The notes under the pieces are model-generated. The model was not told the DNA's origin, ran no database searches, and saw only the letters and a program-made list of their open reading frames with translations. Position numbers and translations under genes: made by a program. From the NCBI RefSeq assembly GCF_030687835.1, contig NZ_CP117449.1:2604001-2668000 (forward strand): DNA of 64,000 nt. Direction: 5' to 3'. Source of the DNA: Pseudomonas hefeiensis (lineage in GTDB: Bacteria; Pseudomonadota; Gammaproteobacteria; Pseudomonadales; Pseudomonadaceae). Below, in pieces: positions 15,620-24,748 of this stretch (position 1 is the stretch's first letter; each line of letters begins with the position of its first letter).

Positions 15620-17080
15620 TCATCGACTTGCCACAGGCTCGGCATGAGAAGGCTGCCAGCCACCGCCCAGTGCCCTGAACGTTGCGATCGCCGCCCGTGC
15701 CGATTCGGTTCGCGCTTGCGCTCGAGCATCAGAAGCCTGCAGCAGTGTTTCGTCGGCTTGCAGGACGTCGATGAGGCTAGCGCTGCCTTTCTCATAGGCA
15801 ATGAATGAGGATTGACGAGCCTGAGCCAGCGCCGTCTCTGCTGCGGTGAGGGTGGTTGCCTGGGCTTCGCGATTGACCAGCGCGGAGAACGCGTTCTCGA
15901 CATCCTCGCTGGCACGCAGTGCGGACTGGCGATAAGCGGCCAGGGCCTCAGCTTCCTGTCCCTTGGCTTGATCGATCTGTGCGTTGATACGGCCAAAGTC
16001 GAAGAGCCTCCAGCGCAGTCCCAATACCCCCGCCGACTGGCTGGCGCCGCCGGTGAAAAGGTTGCCGGCGGATACGGCGGTGGCGCTACCGAGCAGGGCG
16101 CTGAGGGAGAATTTTGGATAGTACTCGGCAACGGCCTCTGCGACGCGTGCATTGGCGGCCGCTAGACGGCGCTCGGCCACGATGAGATCGGGGCCGGCGC
16201 CGCAGCAGATCGGCGGGCGTTCCCATGGCGGTTATCTGGGGTGCCAGAGGAATGCTTCGCGCATTGGCCAGTTGTGTGCGATGCGTGCCGGGCGGCGTGC
16301 CGAGCATGATGTCCAGGGCGTTCATCGCAGCATCCAGGCCGATTTGTAGGACCGGCACTGTTGCTTGGACCTGTGCCAAGGCGCCTTCGGTCTGACGAAC
16401 CTGATAGCTGGCGGCAAGGCCCTTGCTGTAGAGCAGTTGTACCTTCTCCAGCAGTTGCTGCTGAGTTTTGACCTGTTGCTTCGCAATGCCCAGGCGGGCC
16501 TGCAATCCGCGGACAGTGATGTAGATGTCGGCGGTCTGCGCAGCGACGGCAGGCGGGTGGCCGCGACGCCCGCTTCGGATGCCTGGTACTCGGCCAGGGC
16601 GGCCTCGCGTGACCGGCGCAGGCTGCCAAACAAATCGATCTCCCAGCTGGCCCCGAGGTTGAGTTCGTAAGCGCTTCCATACCGATCATAGCCAGGCGTT
16701 GCATTCAGCACCTGGCCGAGTGGAGTTTCGACTGACTGATAGGCGCGCGCGGCCTGGCCGTTGATATAGCCCGAGGGCAGCAAAGCGGCATTGGCCGCAC
16801 CCAGGCCGGCCCGCGCCTGCGCGACTCGCGCCGAGGCCTGCGCCAAGTCCAGGTTCTGCTCAAACGCCTTGGTGACGAATTCGATCAGCGTTGGGTCATC
16901 AAAGCCTTCCCACCAAGCGACGAGACTGGCTGGCATCGCCGCGGATCGCTGTTCGACAGAGGACTGACCGAGGAAACGGTCCGAAAGCGCAGTGTCCGGA
17001 CGGTGATAGTCCGGACCAACCGCGCAGCCTGCCATCATGCTGGCACTCAGTATCAGAGCAGCGGGGTGGAGTGGCGACAT
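15620..17080 (-). CDS. RND efflux outer-membrane factor (OprM/NodT family), interrupted by two frameshifts
   Basis: Read through both indels, this encodes a lipoprotein of about 486 residues of the TolC/OprM class. The lipobox is MMAGC with CAVGPDYHRPD after it, then the two helical/barrel repeats, with APQITAMGTPADLLRRRPDLIVAERRLAAANARV at mid-gene and GSASLIDVLQADETLL near the end. The frame breaks near 16545-16552 (one base missing) and at 16190-16193 (GGGG where GGG keeps frame). The two shifts compensate, and the total length is a multiple of three. As written, the product is truncated. It may be sequencing error or a real lesion. The pump subunits are on the opposite strand, and an operator (17108-17131) precedes this gene. 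Confidence 0.85.
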
Positions 17081-17107
17081 GGAGATTCCTGAAGTGGAGA
17101 TTGGTGT

Positions 17108-17131
17108 GTGACCATATTATATATTGGTCAC
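17108..17131. promoter_or_regulatory. TetR-family operator, site 3
   Basis: GTGACCA and TGGTCAC form GTGAC-N14-GTCAC, 28 bp upstream of the outer-membrane-factor start on the minus strand. The centre is pure A/T and could overlap a -10 region. Confidence 0.75.
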
Positions 17132-17230
17132 TTTCTGTCAATCGACTCCTCATGGCTGGTGCCATTGGTGGGGGTTAAGGTCGTAATAGGTACTGGGAGA
17201 ATTGCAATGTAGTTAATGGTTACAATGGTT

Positions 17231-17254
17231 GTGACCATTGACAGTATTGGTCAC
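17231..17254. promoter_or_regulatory. TetR-family operator, site 4
   Basis: GTGACCATTG...TATTGGTCAC again has 14 nt between GTGAC and GTCAC. It lies 47 bp upstream of the adaptor start. Together with site 3 it fills the divergent promoter region, so one regulator could control both directions. Confidence 0.75.
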
Positions 17255-17301
17255 GCGCCAGAGAATGTGACACCTGTTTCTATTCTTCAAGTAGGGAATC
17301 T

Positions 17302-18411
17302 ATGCGCCGGCTTCGCCCTGTCACCCTTGCCGCTTGCTTGTTGCCTCTCGTCCTGACGGCGTGTGGCGAGTCTTCCTCCGCCAAAGATCCGCGCACGCTC
17401 GCCCCTTTGGTGAGGGTCTCTGAAGTTCAGGATTCGTCCGGCCTCTCGCGTTCATTCACCGGTGTTGTGGCGGTTCGGGTCCAGAGTGACCTGGGTTTCC
17501 GAGTGTCAGGCAAGGTGCTTGAGCGTCTGGTCGATGCCGGTCAGACCGTTAAGCGGGGTCAGCCGCTCATGCGTCTGGACCCCATCGACTTGGGGTTGCA
17601 AGCACGAGCGCAGCAAGAGGCTGTCGCTGCCGCCAAAGCCCGGGCCAAGCAGACCGCAGATGACGAGGCTCGTTATCGTGATCTGGTGGCCGCAGGCGCC
17701 ATTTCCGCATCGGGCTACGATCAGATCAAAGCCGCAGCCGATACCGCGAAGGCGCAACTGAGCGCCGCGCAAGCTCAGGCTGACGTGGCCCGCAATGCGT
17801 CGGGCTATGCCGTACTGCTGGCGGACGCCGATGGCGTTGTCATGGAGACGCTCGCCGAACCCGGGCAGGTGGTCAGCCCTGGGCAGCCGGTGGTTCGACT
17901 GGCACGGGCCGGTCAGCGCGAAGCCGTCGTGCAATTGCCAGAAACCTTGCGTCCGGCCTCAGGGTCCACCGCGCAGGCGACGCTTTATGGCAACACCTCG
18001 GCTGCTGTCACGGCGAAGCTGAGGCTGCTCTCGGATTCGGCTGACCGCGTGACGCGCACCTTTGAGGCGCGCTATGTGCTTGAGGGTGCGCTGGCCAATG
18101 CGCCGCTGGGTTCGACCGTCACCCTTCGGATCGCCGAAGACGCCGCGCAAGGGCCGGTCCTGCAAGTTCCGATCGCTGCCCTCTATGACCCGGGCAAGGG
18201 AACCGGTGTGTGGGTCATTGCCGGCGAACCGGCGAAAGTCAGCTGGCGACCTGTTCAGGTCCTGGGCTTGAGCGACGACGCTGCCCGAGTTGCAGGGGAG
18301 CTCAAGGTTGGCGAGCGCATTGTCGCGCTGGGCGCGCATCTACTGCGCGATGGTGAGGAAGTGCGGCTGAGCCCACAGGGTGACGTGAAGGTTGCCGGGA
18401 GCCGTCAATGA
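17302..18411 (+). CDS. RND efflux periplasmic adaptor (membrane fusion protein)
   Basis: A 369-residue HlyD/AcrA-type adaptor lipoprotein. It has signal peptide and lipobox VLTACGE, a first lipoyl half (GFRVSGKVLERLVDAGQTVKRGQPLMRLDPID), an Ala/Gln-rich helical hairpin (residues about 95-165), a second lipoyl half (VVMETLAEPGQVVSPGQPVVRL) and the barrel and membrane-proximal domains. An AGGGAA ribosome-binding site precedes ATG 17302. It overlaps the pump gene by ATGA. It would bridge the RND pump and the outer-membrane factor encoded divergently. Confidence 0.95.
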   Translation: MRRLRPVTLAACLLPLVLTACGESSSAKDPRTLAPLVRVSEVQDSSGLSRSFTGVVAVRVQSDLGFRVSGKVLERLVDAGQTVKRGQPLMRLDPIDLGLQARAQQEAVAAAKARAKQTADDEARYRDLVAAGAISASGYDQIKAAADTAKAQLSAAQAQADVARNASGYAVLLADADGVVMETLAEPGQVVSPGQPVVRLARAGQREAVVQLPETLRPASGSTAQATLYGNTSAAVTAKLRLLSDSADRVTRTFEARYVLEGALANAPLGSTVTLRIAEDAAQGPVLQVPIAALYDPGKGTGVWVIAGEPAKVSWRPVQVLGLSDDAARVAGELKVGERIVALGAHLLRDGEEVRLSPQGDVKVAGSRQ

Positions 18412-21400
18412 TCCTCAATTTATCGGCGCTCGCAGTTCGCGAGCGCTCCATTACGGTGTTCCTGATCTTCCTGATTGCCGTCGCCGGTACCTTGGCGTTC
18501 TTCCAGTTGGGGCGTGCCGAGGACCCGCCGTTTACGGTCAAGCAGTTGACCGTCATCACTGCTTGGCCGGGCGCGACCGCCCAGCAGATGCAGGACCAAG
18601 TCGCCGAGCCGCTTGAAAAACGCCTGCAAGAACTGAAATGGTACGACCGCTCGGAAACCTACACCCGTCCAGGTCTGGCTTTCACCATGGTGTCACTGGT
18701 CGACCGCACGCCGCCCTCGCAAGTGCAGGAGGAGTTCTATCAGGCGCGCAAAAAACTCGACGATGAGGCCACCCGGCTGCCGGCGGGCGTCATCGGGCCG
18801 ATGGTCAACGACGAGTTTGCCGATGTGACATTCGCGCTGTTCGCCCTCAAGGCCAAAGGCGAGCCGCAGCGATTGCTGGTGCGTGATGCTGAGTCGTTGC
18901 GCCAACGCCTGTTGCACGTTGCGGGCGTGAAGAAGGTCAACATCATCGGTGAGCAGGCCGAGCGAATCTATGTGTCGTTCTCCCATGATCGCTTGGCCAC
19001 CCTGGGCGTCTCGCCCCAGGAGATCTTCGCCGCGCTAAACGGCCAGAATCTGCTCACGCCTGCTGGCTCGATCGAAACCAGTGGGCCGCAAGTCGTCCTG
19101 CGGGTGGATGGCGCCTTCGATAAGTTGGCGAAAATCCGCGATACACCGCTTGCGATCCAGGGGCGCACGCTGAAGCTCTCTGACGTCGCGACGGTCGAGC
19201 GCGGCTATGAAGATCCGGCTACTTTCCTGGTGCGCAATAACGGCGAAGAGGCCCTGCTGCTGGGGGTCATAATGCGCGAGGGCTGGAACGGCCTGGACCT
19301 GGGCAAGGCACTGGACGCGGAGACGACCAGGATCAATGAAGGCATGCCACTGGGCATGACGCTGACCAAGGTCACTGATCAAGCCGTGAACATTGACTCG
19401 GCCGTTGGTGAGTTCATGGTCAAGTTTTTTGTCGCGCTGCTGGTTGTCATGCTCGTTTGCTTTCTCAGCATGGGCTGGCGTGTAGGCGTTGTGGTCGCTG
19501 CCGCCGTACCGTTGACACTGGCGATAGTGTTTGTGGTGATGGCGGCCACCGGCAAGAACTTCGACCGGATCACCCTGGGTTCGCTGATCCTGGCGCTCGG
19601 GTTGTTGGTGGACGACGCGATCATCGCGATCGAGATGATGGTGGTGAAAATGGAGGAGGGCTACGACCGGATCAAAGCCTCCGCCTATGCCTGGAGCCAC
19701 ACTGCCGCGCCGATGCTGTCCGGTACGCTGGTGACGGCGATTGGCTTCATGCCCAACGGCTTTGCGCAATCGACCGCCGGCGAATACACCAGCAACATGT
19801 TCTGGATCGTCGGCATCGCCCTGATCGCCTCCTGGGTGGTCGCGGTGGCTTTTACCCCTTATCTTGGGGTGAAGCTATTGCCGGACATCAAGCCGGTCGA
19901 GGGCGGTCACGCGGCCATCTACAACACGCGTCATTACAATCGCTTTCGCCGGATTCTGACCCGTGTCATCGCGCGCAAATGGTGGGTGGCTGGCACCGTG
20001 GTCGCGACATTTGTCGTGGCGATTCTCGGCATGGGCCTGGTCAAGAAGCAATTCTTTCCGACCTCAGACCGACCCGAGGTGATGGTCGAGGTGCAGATGC
20101 CCTATGGAACCTCCATCGAGCAGACCAGCGCCGCCACTGCCAAGGTCGAGGCCTGGTTGCAAATGCAGGATGAGGCGAAAATTGTCACCGCCTATATCGG
20201 TCAAGGTGCGCCTCGCTTCTACCTGGCGATGGCGCCAGAGCTCCCTGACCCGTCCTTCGCCAAGATTGTGGTACTGACCGACAGCCAGGAAGCCCGTGAA
20301 ACCCTCAAGTTCCGTCTTCGCGAAGCAGTCGCCGAAGGGCTCGCCCCGCAGGCGCGGGTACGTGTGACTCAACTGGTGTTTGGTCCGTATTCGCCATTCC
20401 CCGTGGCCTACCGGGTCATGGGCCCCGACCCGTCAACGTTGCGCGAGATCGCCGGCCGGGTACAAGACGTCATGCAAGCGAGCCCGATGATGCGGACCGT
20501 CAATACCGACTGGGGGCCACTGACGCCGACGCTGCATTTCAGTCTGGATCAAGATCGTTTGCAGGCGGTGGGACTGACCTCTAATTCCGTCGCCCAGCAG
20601 TTGCAGTTCCTGCTCACGGGGGTGCCGATTACGGCGGTTCGCGAGGACATCCGTTCGGTGCAGGTGGTCGGCCGCGCTGCGGGCGATATTCGACTCGATC
20701 CCGCCAAGATAGAGGGCTTTACCCTGGTGGGCACGGCGGGGCAGCGTATTCCGCTGTCCCAGGTCGGCGAGGTGGATGTGCGCATGGAGGACCCGATCCT
20801 GCGGCGGCGTGATCGCACGCCGACCATGACCGTGCGCGGCGACATTGCCGAAGACTTGCAGCCGCCAGACGTATCGAGCGCGATCATCAAGCAATTGCAG
20901 CCGATCATCGACAGCCTTCCTGACGGGTACCGGATCGAGCAGGCCGGGGCCATCGAGGAGTCGGGCAAGGCCGGTCAGGCGATCGTGCCGCTGCTGCCGA
21001 TCATGGTTGCCCTGACGCTGCTGATTATCATCCTCCAGGTACGCTCGGTCTCGGCGATGGTCATGGTGTTCTTCACCGCGCCGCTGGGATTGATTGGTGT
21101 GGTGCCGACCTTGCTGATCTTCCAGCAGCCGTTTGGTATCAACGCCCTGGTCGGCCTGATCGCGCTCTCGGGCATTTTGATGCGCAATACGCTGATTTTG
21201 ATTGGGCAAATCCACCACAACGCGCAAGAAGGGCTGGATCCGTTTCACGCGGTGATCGAGGCCACCGTGCAACGGGCCCGACCGGTGCTGCTGACGGCGC
21301 TGGCGGCCATCCTGGCATTCATCCCCCTGACACATTCCGTCTTCTGGGGGACGCTGGCCTACACACTGATCGGAGGGACCTTCGTCGGCACCATCATGAC

Positions 21401-21488
21401 GCTGGTGTTTCTGCCGGCGATGTATTCCATCTGGTTCAAGATCCATCCTGACAAACAGGTCCAAACTGAAACAGCGGGGCTGGCGTAA
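18408..21488 (+). CDS. RND efflux pump inner-membrane transporter (AcrB/MexB superfamily)
   Basis: A 1026-residue proton-driven transporter with the RND architecture of 12 membrane segments and two large periplasmic loops. The N-terminus reads LNLSALAVRERSITVFLIFLIAVAG. GRAEDPPFTVKQLTV is typical of the branch whose members resemble TriC and divergent multidrug RNDs rather than MexB. The GLLVDDAIIAIEMM segment carries the paired Asp residues of TM4. TM10-12 end at GTIMTLVFLPAMYSIWF. Its substrate cannot be read from sequence. The surrounding thioesterase, FadL, SDR and ketosynthase genes suggest acyl or other hydrophobic compounds. It is followed 56 bp later by the ketosynthase gene. Confidence 0.96.
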   Translation: MILNLSALAVRERSITVFLIFLIAVAGTLAFFQLGRAEDPPFTVKQLTVITAWPGATAQQMQDQVAEPLEKRLQELKWYDRSETYTRPGLAFTMVSLVDRTPPSQVQEEFYQARKKLDDEATRLPAGVIGPMVNDEFADVTFALFALKAKGEPQRLLVRDAESLRQRLLHVAGVKKVNIIGEQAERIYVSFSHDRLATLGVSPQEIFAALNGQNLLTPAGSIETSGPQVVLRVDGAFDKLAKIRDTPLAIQGRTLKLSDVATVERGYEDPATFLVRNNGEEALLLGVIMREGWNGLDLGKALDAETTRINEGMPLGMTLTKVTDQAVNIDSAVGEFMVKFFVALLVVMLVCFLSMGWRVGVVVAAAVPLTLAIVFVVMAATGKNFDRITLGSLILALGLLVDDAIIAIEMMVVKMEEGYDRIKASAYAWSHTAAPMLSGTLVTAIGFMPNGFAQSTAGEYTSNMFWIVGIALIASWVVAVAFTPYLGVKLLPDIKPVEGGHAAIYNTRHYNRFRRILTRVIARKWWVAGTVVATFVVAILGMGLVKKQFFPTSDRPEVMVEVQMPYGTSIEQTSAATAKVEAWLQMQDEAKIVTAYIGQGAPRFYLAMAPELPDPSFAKIVVLTDSQEARETLKFRLREAVAEGLAPQARVRVTQLVFGPYSPFPVAYRVMGPDPSTLREIAGRVQDVMQASPMMRTVNTDWGPLTPTLHFSLDQDRLQAVGLTSNSVAQQLQFLLTGVPITAVREDIRSVQVVGRAAGDIRLDPAKIEGFTLVGTAGQRIPLSQVGEVDVRMEDPILRRRDRTPTMTVRGDIAEDLQPPDVSSAIIKQLQPIIDSLPDGYRIEQAGAIEESGKAGQAIVPLLPIMVALTLLIIILQVRSVSAMVMVFFTAPLGLIGVVPTLLIFQQPFGINALVGLIALSGILMRNTLILIGQIHHNAQEGLDPFHAVIEATVQRARPVLLTALAAILAFIPLTHSVFWGTLAYTLIGGTFVGTIMTLVFLPAMYSIWFKIHPDKQVQTETAGLA

Positions 21489-21544
21489 GTCAGCAAGTGC
21501 ATGCTGCTGTCAGTGGATGTCGACTGAGAAATGAAGAGGTTTTT

Positions 21545-22834
21545 ATGATGACTGCCGAAGGTCAAAAGCGAATCGTCGTCACAGGCATGGGCATTGTCAG
21601 CCCCCTGGGCTGCGCAGTGGAAGAAGTCTGGCAGAGGTTGCTGGCAGGACGTTCCGGTATCCGTAACCTGTCTGGCGATATCACCGAAGGTACCGGCGTT
21701 GCGGTGGGCGGCCAGGTGCCGTCTCTGCAAGAGGATGCCGTTGCGGGGTATGACCCCGAGCGCTTCATCTCGGCCAAGGATCGCAAGAAGATGGATCGCT
21801 TCATCGAATTCGCCCTGGTCGCTGCCGATGAAGCCCTGGCCCAGGCCAACTGGCATCCGACTGAAGCGGCCGACCAGGAGCGGACCGCCACGATCATCTC
21901 GTCGGGCGTCGGTGGCTTTGGCGCAATTGCCGACGCTGTACGCACCACCGATGCGCGTGGGCCGCGCCGCTTGTCGCCCTTCACCGCGCCGGCCTTTCTC
22001 GCCAACATGGCGGCCGGACACGTTTCCATCCGGCATGCTCTCAAGGGGCCTCTGGGCGCGCCTGTAACGGCTTGTGCCGCCGGGGTGCAAGCCATTGGCG
22101 ATGCGGCCAGGCTCATCAGAAGCGGTGAGGCGGATATCGCTATATGTGGCGGTACCGAAGCGGCGATAGACCGTGTGACCCTGGGCTGTTTTGCCGCAGC
22201 CCGCGCGCTGTCCACGGGCTTTGCCGAGCACCCGCAGGAGGCCTCGCGTCCCTTTGATCGCGATCGTGACGGCTTCGTCATGGCCGAAGGTGCCGGGCTG
22301 CTGGTGATCGAGTCGCTGGAGCATGCCCTGGCCCGTGGTGCCAAGCCCCTGGCGGAGCTGGTCGGTTATGGCACCAGCGCCGATGCCTATCACCTGACCG
22401 CAGGCCCGGAAGACGGCAGCGGCGCACGGCGCGCTATGGAGCAGGCTCTGCGCCAGGCGGGGGTTAGCCCTGCCGACGTGCAGCATATCAATGCCCACGC
22501 GACCTCCACACAGGTTGGCGACAACGGCGAGTTGGCAGCGATTCGCTCGGTATTCGGGGCTGACTCCGGCGTGGCTATCACCTCGACCAAGTCCGCCACC
22601 GGGCACCTGCTGGGGGCGGCGGGGGGCATTGAAGCGATCTTCACCGTGCTGGCGCTGCGTGATCAGGTCGTACCGCCCACGCTGAACCTGCTTCATCCCG
22701 ACGAGGCCGCAAAGGGGCTCGATCTGGTCGCCCTGAATGCCCGGAAGATGCCGATCACCCATGCGCTCTCAAATGGATTCGGGTTCGGCGGCGTTAACGC
22801 CAGCGTTCTGTTTCGCTGCTGGGATGCTAAATAG
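21545..22834 (+). CDS. Beta-ketoacyl-ACP synthase II (FabF-like)
   Basis: A 429-residue KAS I/II enzyme that extends acyl-ACP by condensation with malonyl-ACP. The catalytic triad is intact: Cys in VTACAAGVQAIGDAA, His in NAHATSTQVGDNGE, and His in KSATGHLLGAAGG. The C-terminal HALSNGFGFGGVNASVLF is standard. The start ATGATG at 21545 has AGAGG upstream. An isolated fabF copy behind an RND pump is unlike the housekeeping fabD-G-acpP-fabF cluster. It may be a specialised or target-protective ketosynthase, for example acting when the main enzyme is inhibited, but this is inference. It ends 11 bp from the convergent ABC transporter gene. Confidence 0.93.
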   Translation: MMTAEGQKRIVVTGMGIVSPLGCAVEEVWQRLLAGRSGIRNLSGDITEGTGVAVGGQVPSLQEDAVAGYDPERFISAKDRKKMDRFIEFALVAADEALAQANWHPTEAADQERTATIISSGVGGFGAIADAVRTTDARGPRRLSPFTAPAFLANMAAGHVSIRHALKGPLGAPVTACAAGVQAIGDAARLIRSGEADIAICGGTEAAIDRVTLGCFAAARALSTGFAEHPQEASRPFDRDRDGFVMAEGAGLLVIESLEHALARGAKPLAELVGYGTSADAYHLTAGPEDGSGARRAMEQALRQAGVSPADVQHINAHATSTQVGDNGELAAIRSVFGADSGVAITSTKSATGHLLGAAGGIEAIFTVLALRDQVVPPTLNLLHPDEAAKGLDLVALNARKMPITHALSNGFGFGGVNASVLFRCWDAK

Positions 22835-22845
22835 AGATGGCGAAC

Positions 22846-24549
22846 TCACACCGGCTGCTTCACCTTCCGATGCACCCACCGTGCTTCGCTTTGCAGCTCC
22901 AGGACTTGCCAATGGAAGCGCTCGAGCGACGCATTGTGTCCGACGCTGATCAGGATCGTTTCTGGTAGCGTGTCTTTGAGCAGTTGATAGCAGCGCGCTT
23001 CGTTGGTTGAATCCAGTGCCGAACTGCTCTCGTCGAGGAACAGCACCGTGGGGCGGGCCAGCAGGGCCCTGACGAACGCACAGCGTTGCTGTTCGCCGAC
23101 GCTGAGGGTCTGCGCCCAGTCTCGCTCCTGCTCCAACAGATCGCTCAGGTGTTGCAGGCCGACTTGTTCCATGGCCTGGCGCAGCGCGGCATCTTCGTCG
23201 CGACGGGGTGGGTTGGGGTACCACAGCGCCTCACGCAGACTGCCCAGCGGCAGATAGGGTTTCTGCGCAAGCGTCAGGGCACGCTCACGGTCATAACAGC
23301 TTGAGCCGCGAGCGTGATGCCAAAGCCCGGTAATCGTGCGGATCAGCGTTGATTTGCCGTAGCCGGACGGCGCGCGGATCATCAGGCTGTCACCGGGCTT
23401 GAGCGACAGGTTGAAACCTGTGAACAACGGTCGGCCGTTCGGCAGCCAGATGTCCAGGTCCTTGATGTCGAGACCGTCGGTCTGTTGTTCGAGCCTGACC
23501 TGGGACTTGACCTCAACGTTATCCAGGCGCTCCTGGAAGCCGATCAAGCGGTCGATCACCGACTTCCATTCCGACAGCTCCGGGAACACGCTCACCAGGT
23601 AGGCGATGGCGGCGTGCACTTCGCCGAAGGCGGCGCTTATCTGTGTCAGGCGGCCGAGGGGAAAGGCGCCGGCAAAGAACTGTGGCGCCATGATGAACAT
23701 CGGGATGACCGTCGCGCTGCGCAGGTAGAAGGTCGAGTAGCCCATGATCAGCTTCTGTTTTTTCACCAGCGCCCAGAAGTTCTCCAGCGCCGCCTCCAGG
23801 CGGTGGTTGAAGCGTTCGTTCTCTACGGCTTCGCCGCGATATTGCGCTACCGAGTCAGCGTTCTCCCGCAGGCGGATGAGCGAGAAACGAAAATCCGCTT
23901 CACGTCGCTGCTGCATGAAATTGAGGCTGGGCAGCGCGCGCCCCAGCCAGAAGGCCAGGCCGGTGCCCAAAAGCGCATACACCAGAGCGACCCATACCAG
24001 CAGTCCCGGAATGATGATGGACTGGTCGTTGAACGGCACGCTGACCAGGCTTGAGGCTTGCCAGAGGATATGCAGGAAGGAAAACAGCGACACCACCGAC
24101 GTCAGCAGGCCCAGGCTCAACTTGAGCGACTTGACGATGAACAGGTCGATGTCTTCGGCGATCCGCTGATCGGGGTTGTCGACCTCGGTCTCGGTCAGCT
24201 TCAGCTTCTGGTAGCGCTGGCTGCCCAGCCATTGATCAAGCATGTTGCGGGTCGCCCAGCGCCGCCAGCGGATGGTCAGCTTCTGCTGGAAGTGGAACGC
24301 GCCCACGGTGAAGGCGGCGGTGCCGATCTGCAGCAGGATGAACTGCAGGCTGCCCACCAGGAAGCCGTGGTAATCCAACGCCTGCAAGGCATTGTAGAAA
24401 TGCAGGTTCCAGAAGTTGGTGAGGATGTTGACACCGACCAGGCACAGGGTCATCAGCACAGTGGCCAACAGCAGCAACAGGGCCGGGTACTTTTCCTCGG
24501 ATGCCCAGAAAGGCCGCGCGAGACGCCAGAAATTGCGGAGTGTGTGCAT
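22846..24549 (-). CDS. SbmA/BacA-like (YddA-type) ABC transporter, fused permease and ATPase
   Basis: A 567-residue half-transporter. It has an N-terminal six-helix membrane domain of the ABC_membrane_2/SbmA_BacA kind (NILTNFWNLHFYNALQALDYHGF is diagnostic; also RWRRWATRNMLDQWL), then an ATPase with Walker A APSGYGKST, signature LSVGEQQRCAF and Walker B VLFLDES. The family includes YddA and ABCD transporters that move peptides or acyl-CoA-like molecules. It is divergent from a FhuF-like reductase gene across a candidate Fur site and near a lipopeptide-siderophore cluster. A role in siderophore or precursor traffic is plausible but not shown. Confidence 0.9.
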   Translation of the reverse strand: MHTLRNFWRLARPFWASEEKYPALLLLLATVLMTLCLVGVNILTNFWNLHFYNALQALDYHGFLVGSLQFILLQIGTAAFTVGAFHFQQKLTIRWRRWATRNMLDQWLGSQRYQKLKLTETEVDNPDQRIAEDIDLFIVKSLKLSLGLLTSVVSLFSFLHILWQASSLVSVPFNDQSIIIPGLLVWVALVYALLGTGLAFWLGRALPSLNFMQQRREADFRFSLIRLRENADSVAQYRGEAVENERFNHRLEAALENFWALVKKQKLIMGYSTFYLRSATVIPMFIMAPQFFAGAFPLGRLTQISAAFGEVHAAIAYLVSVFPELSEWKSVIDRLIGFQERLDNVEVKSQVRLEQQTDGLDIKDLDIWLPNGRPLFTGFNLSLKPGDSLMIRAPSGYGKSTLIRTITGLWHHARGSSCYDRERALTLAQKPYLPLGSLREALWYPNPPRRDEDAALRQAMEQVGLQHLSDLLEQERDWAQTLSVGEQQRCAFVRALLARPTVLFLDESSSALDSTNEARCYQLLKDTLPETILISVGHNASLERFHWQVLELQSEARWVHRKVKQPV

Positions 24550-24616
24550 GTGGTCTTGGTGAGCCTGGTCGCTAACGACGTTGAGTTTGCAGGGGAGGGA
24601 GGATAGGATCAGCCAA

Positions 24617-24631
24617 TGCTAATCGTTTGCA
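24617..24631. promoter_or_regulatory. Candidate Fur-binding site
   Basis: TGCTAAT-C-GTTTGCA fits the 7-1-7 Fur motif TGATAAT-N-ATTATCA at 10 of 14 positions, in the divergent space between the ABC transporter and the reductase genes. Iron-responsive control of both is the inference. The match is moderate. Confidence 0.45.
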
Positions 24632-24748
24632 TTAATTAGGGAAAGCCACGGGAGCCCCGTTATCGAATTTCCAGAATGGCTTAACCAGGCCTGGCCGCCG
24701 ATACAGCGGGTCATTCGGCAGGAACCTGGTGATCAGCCTGCCATCGCG

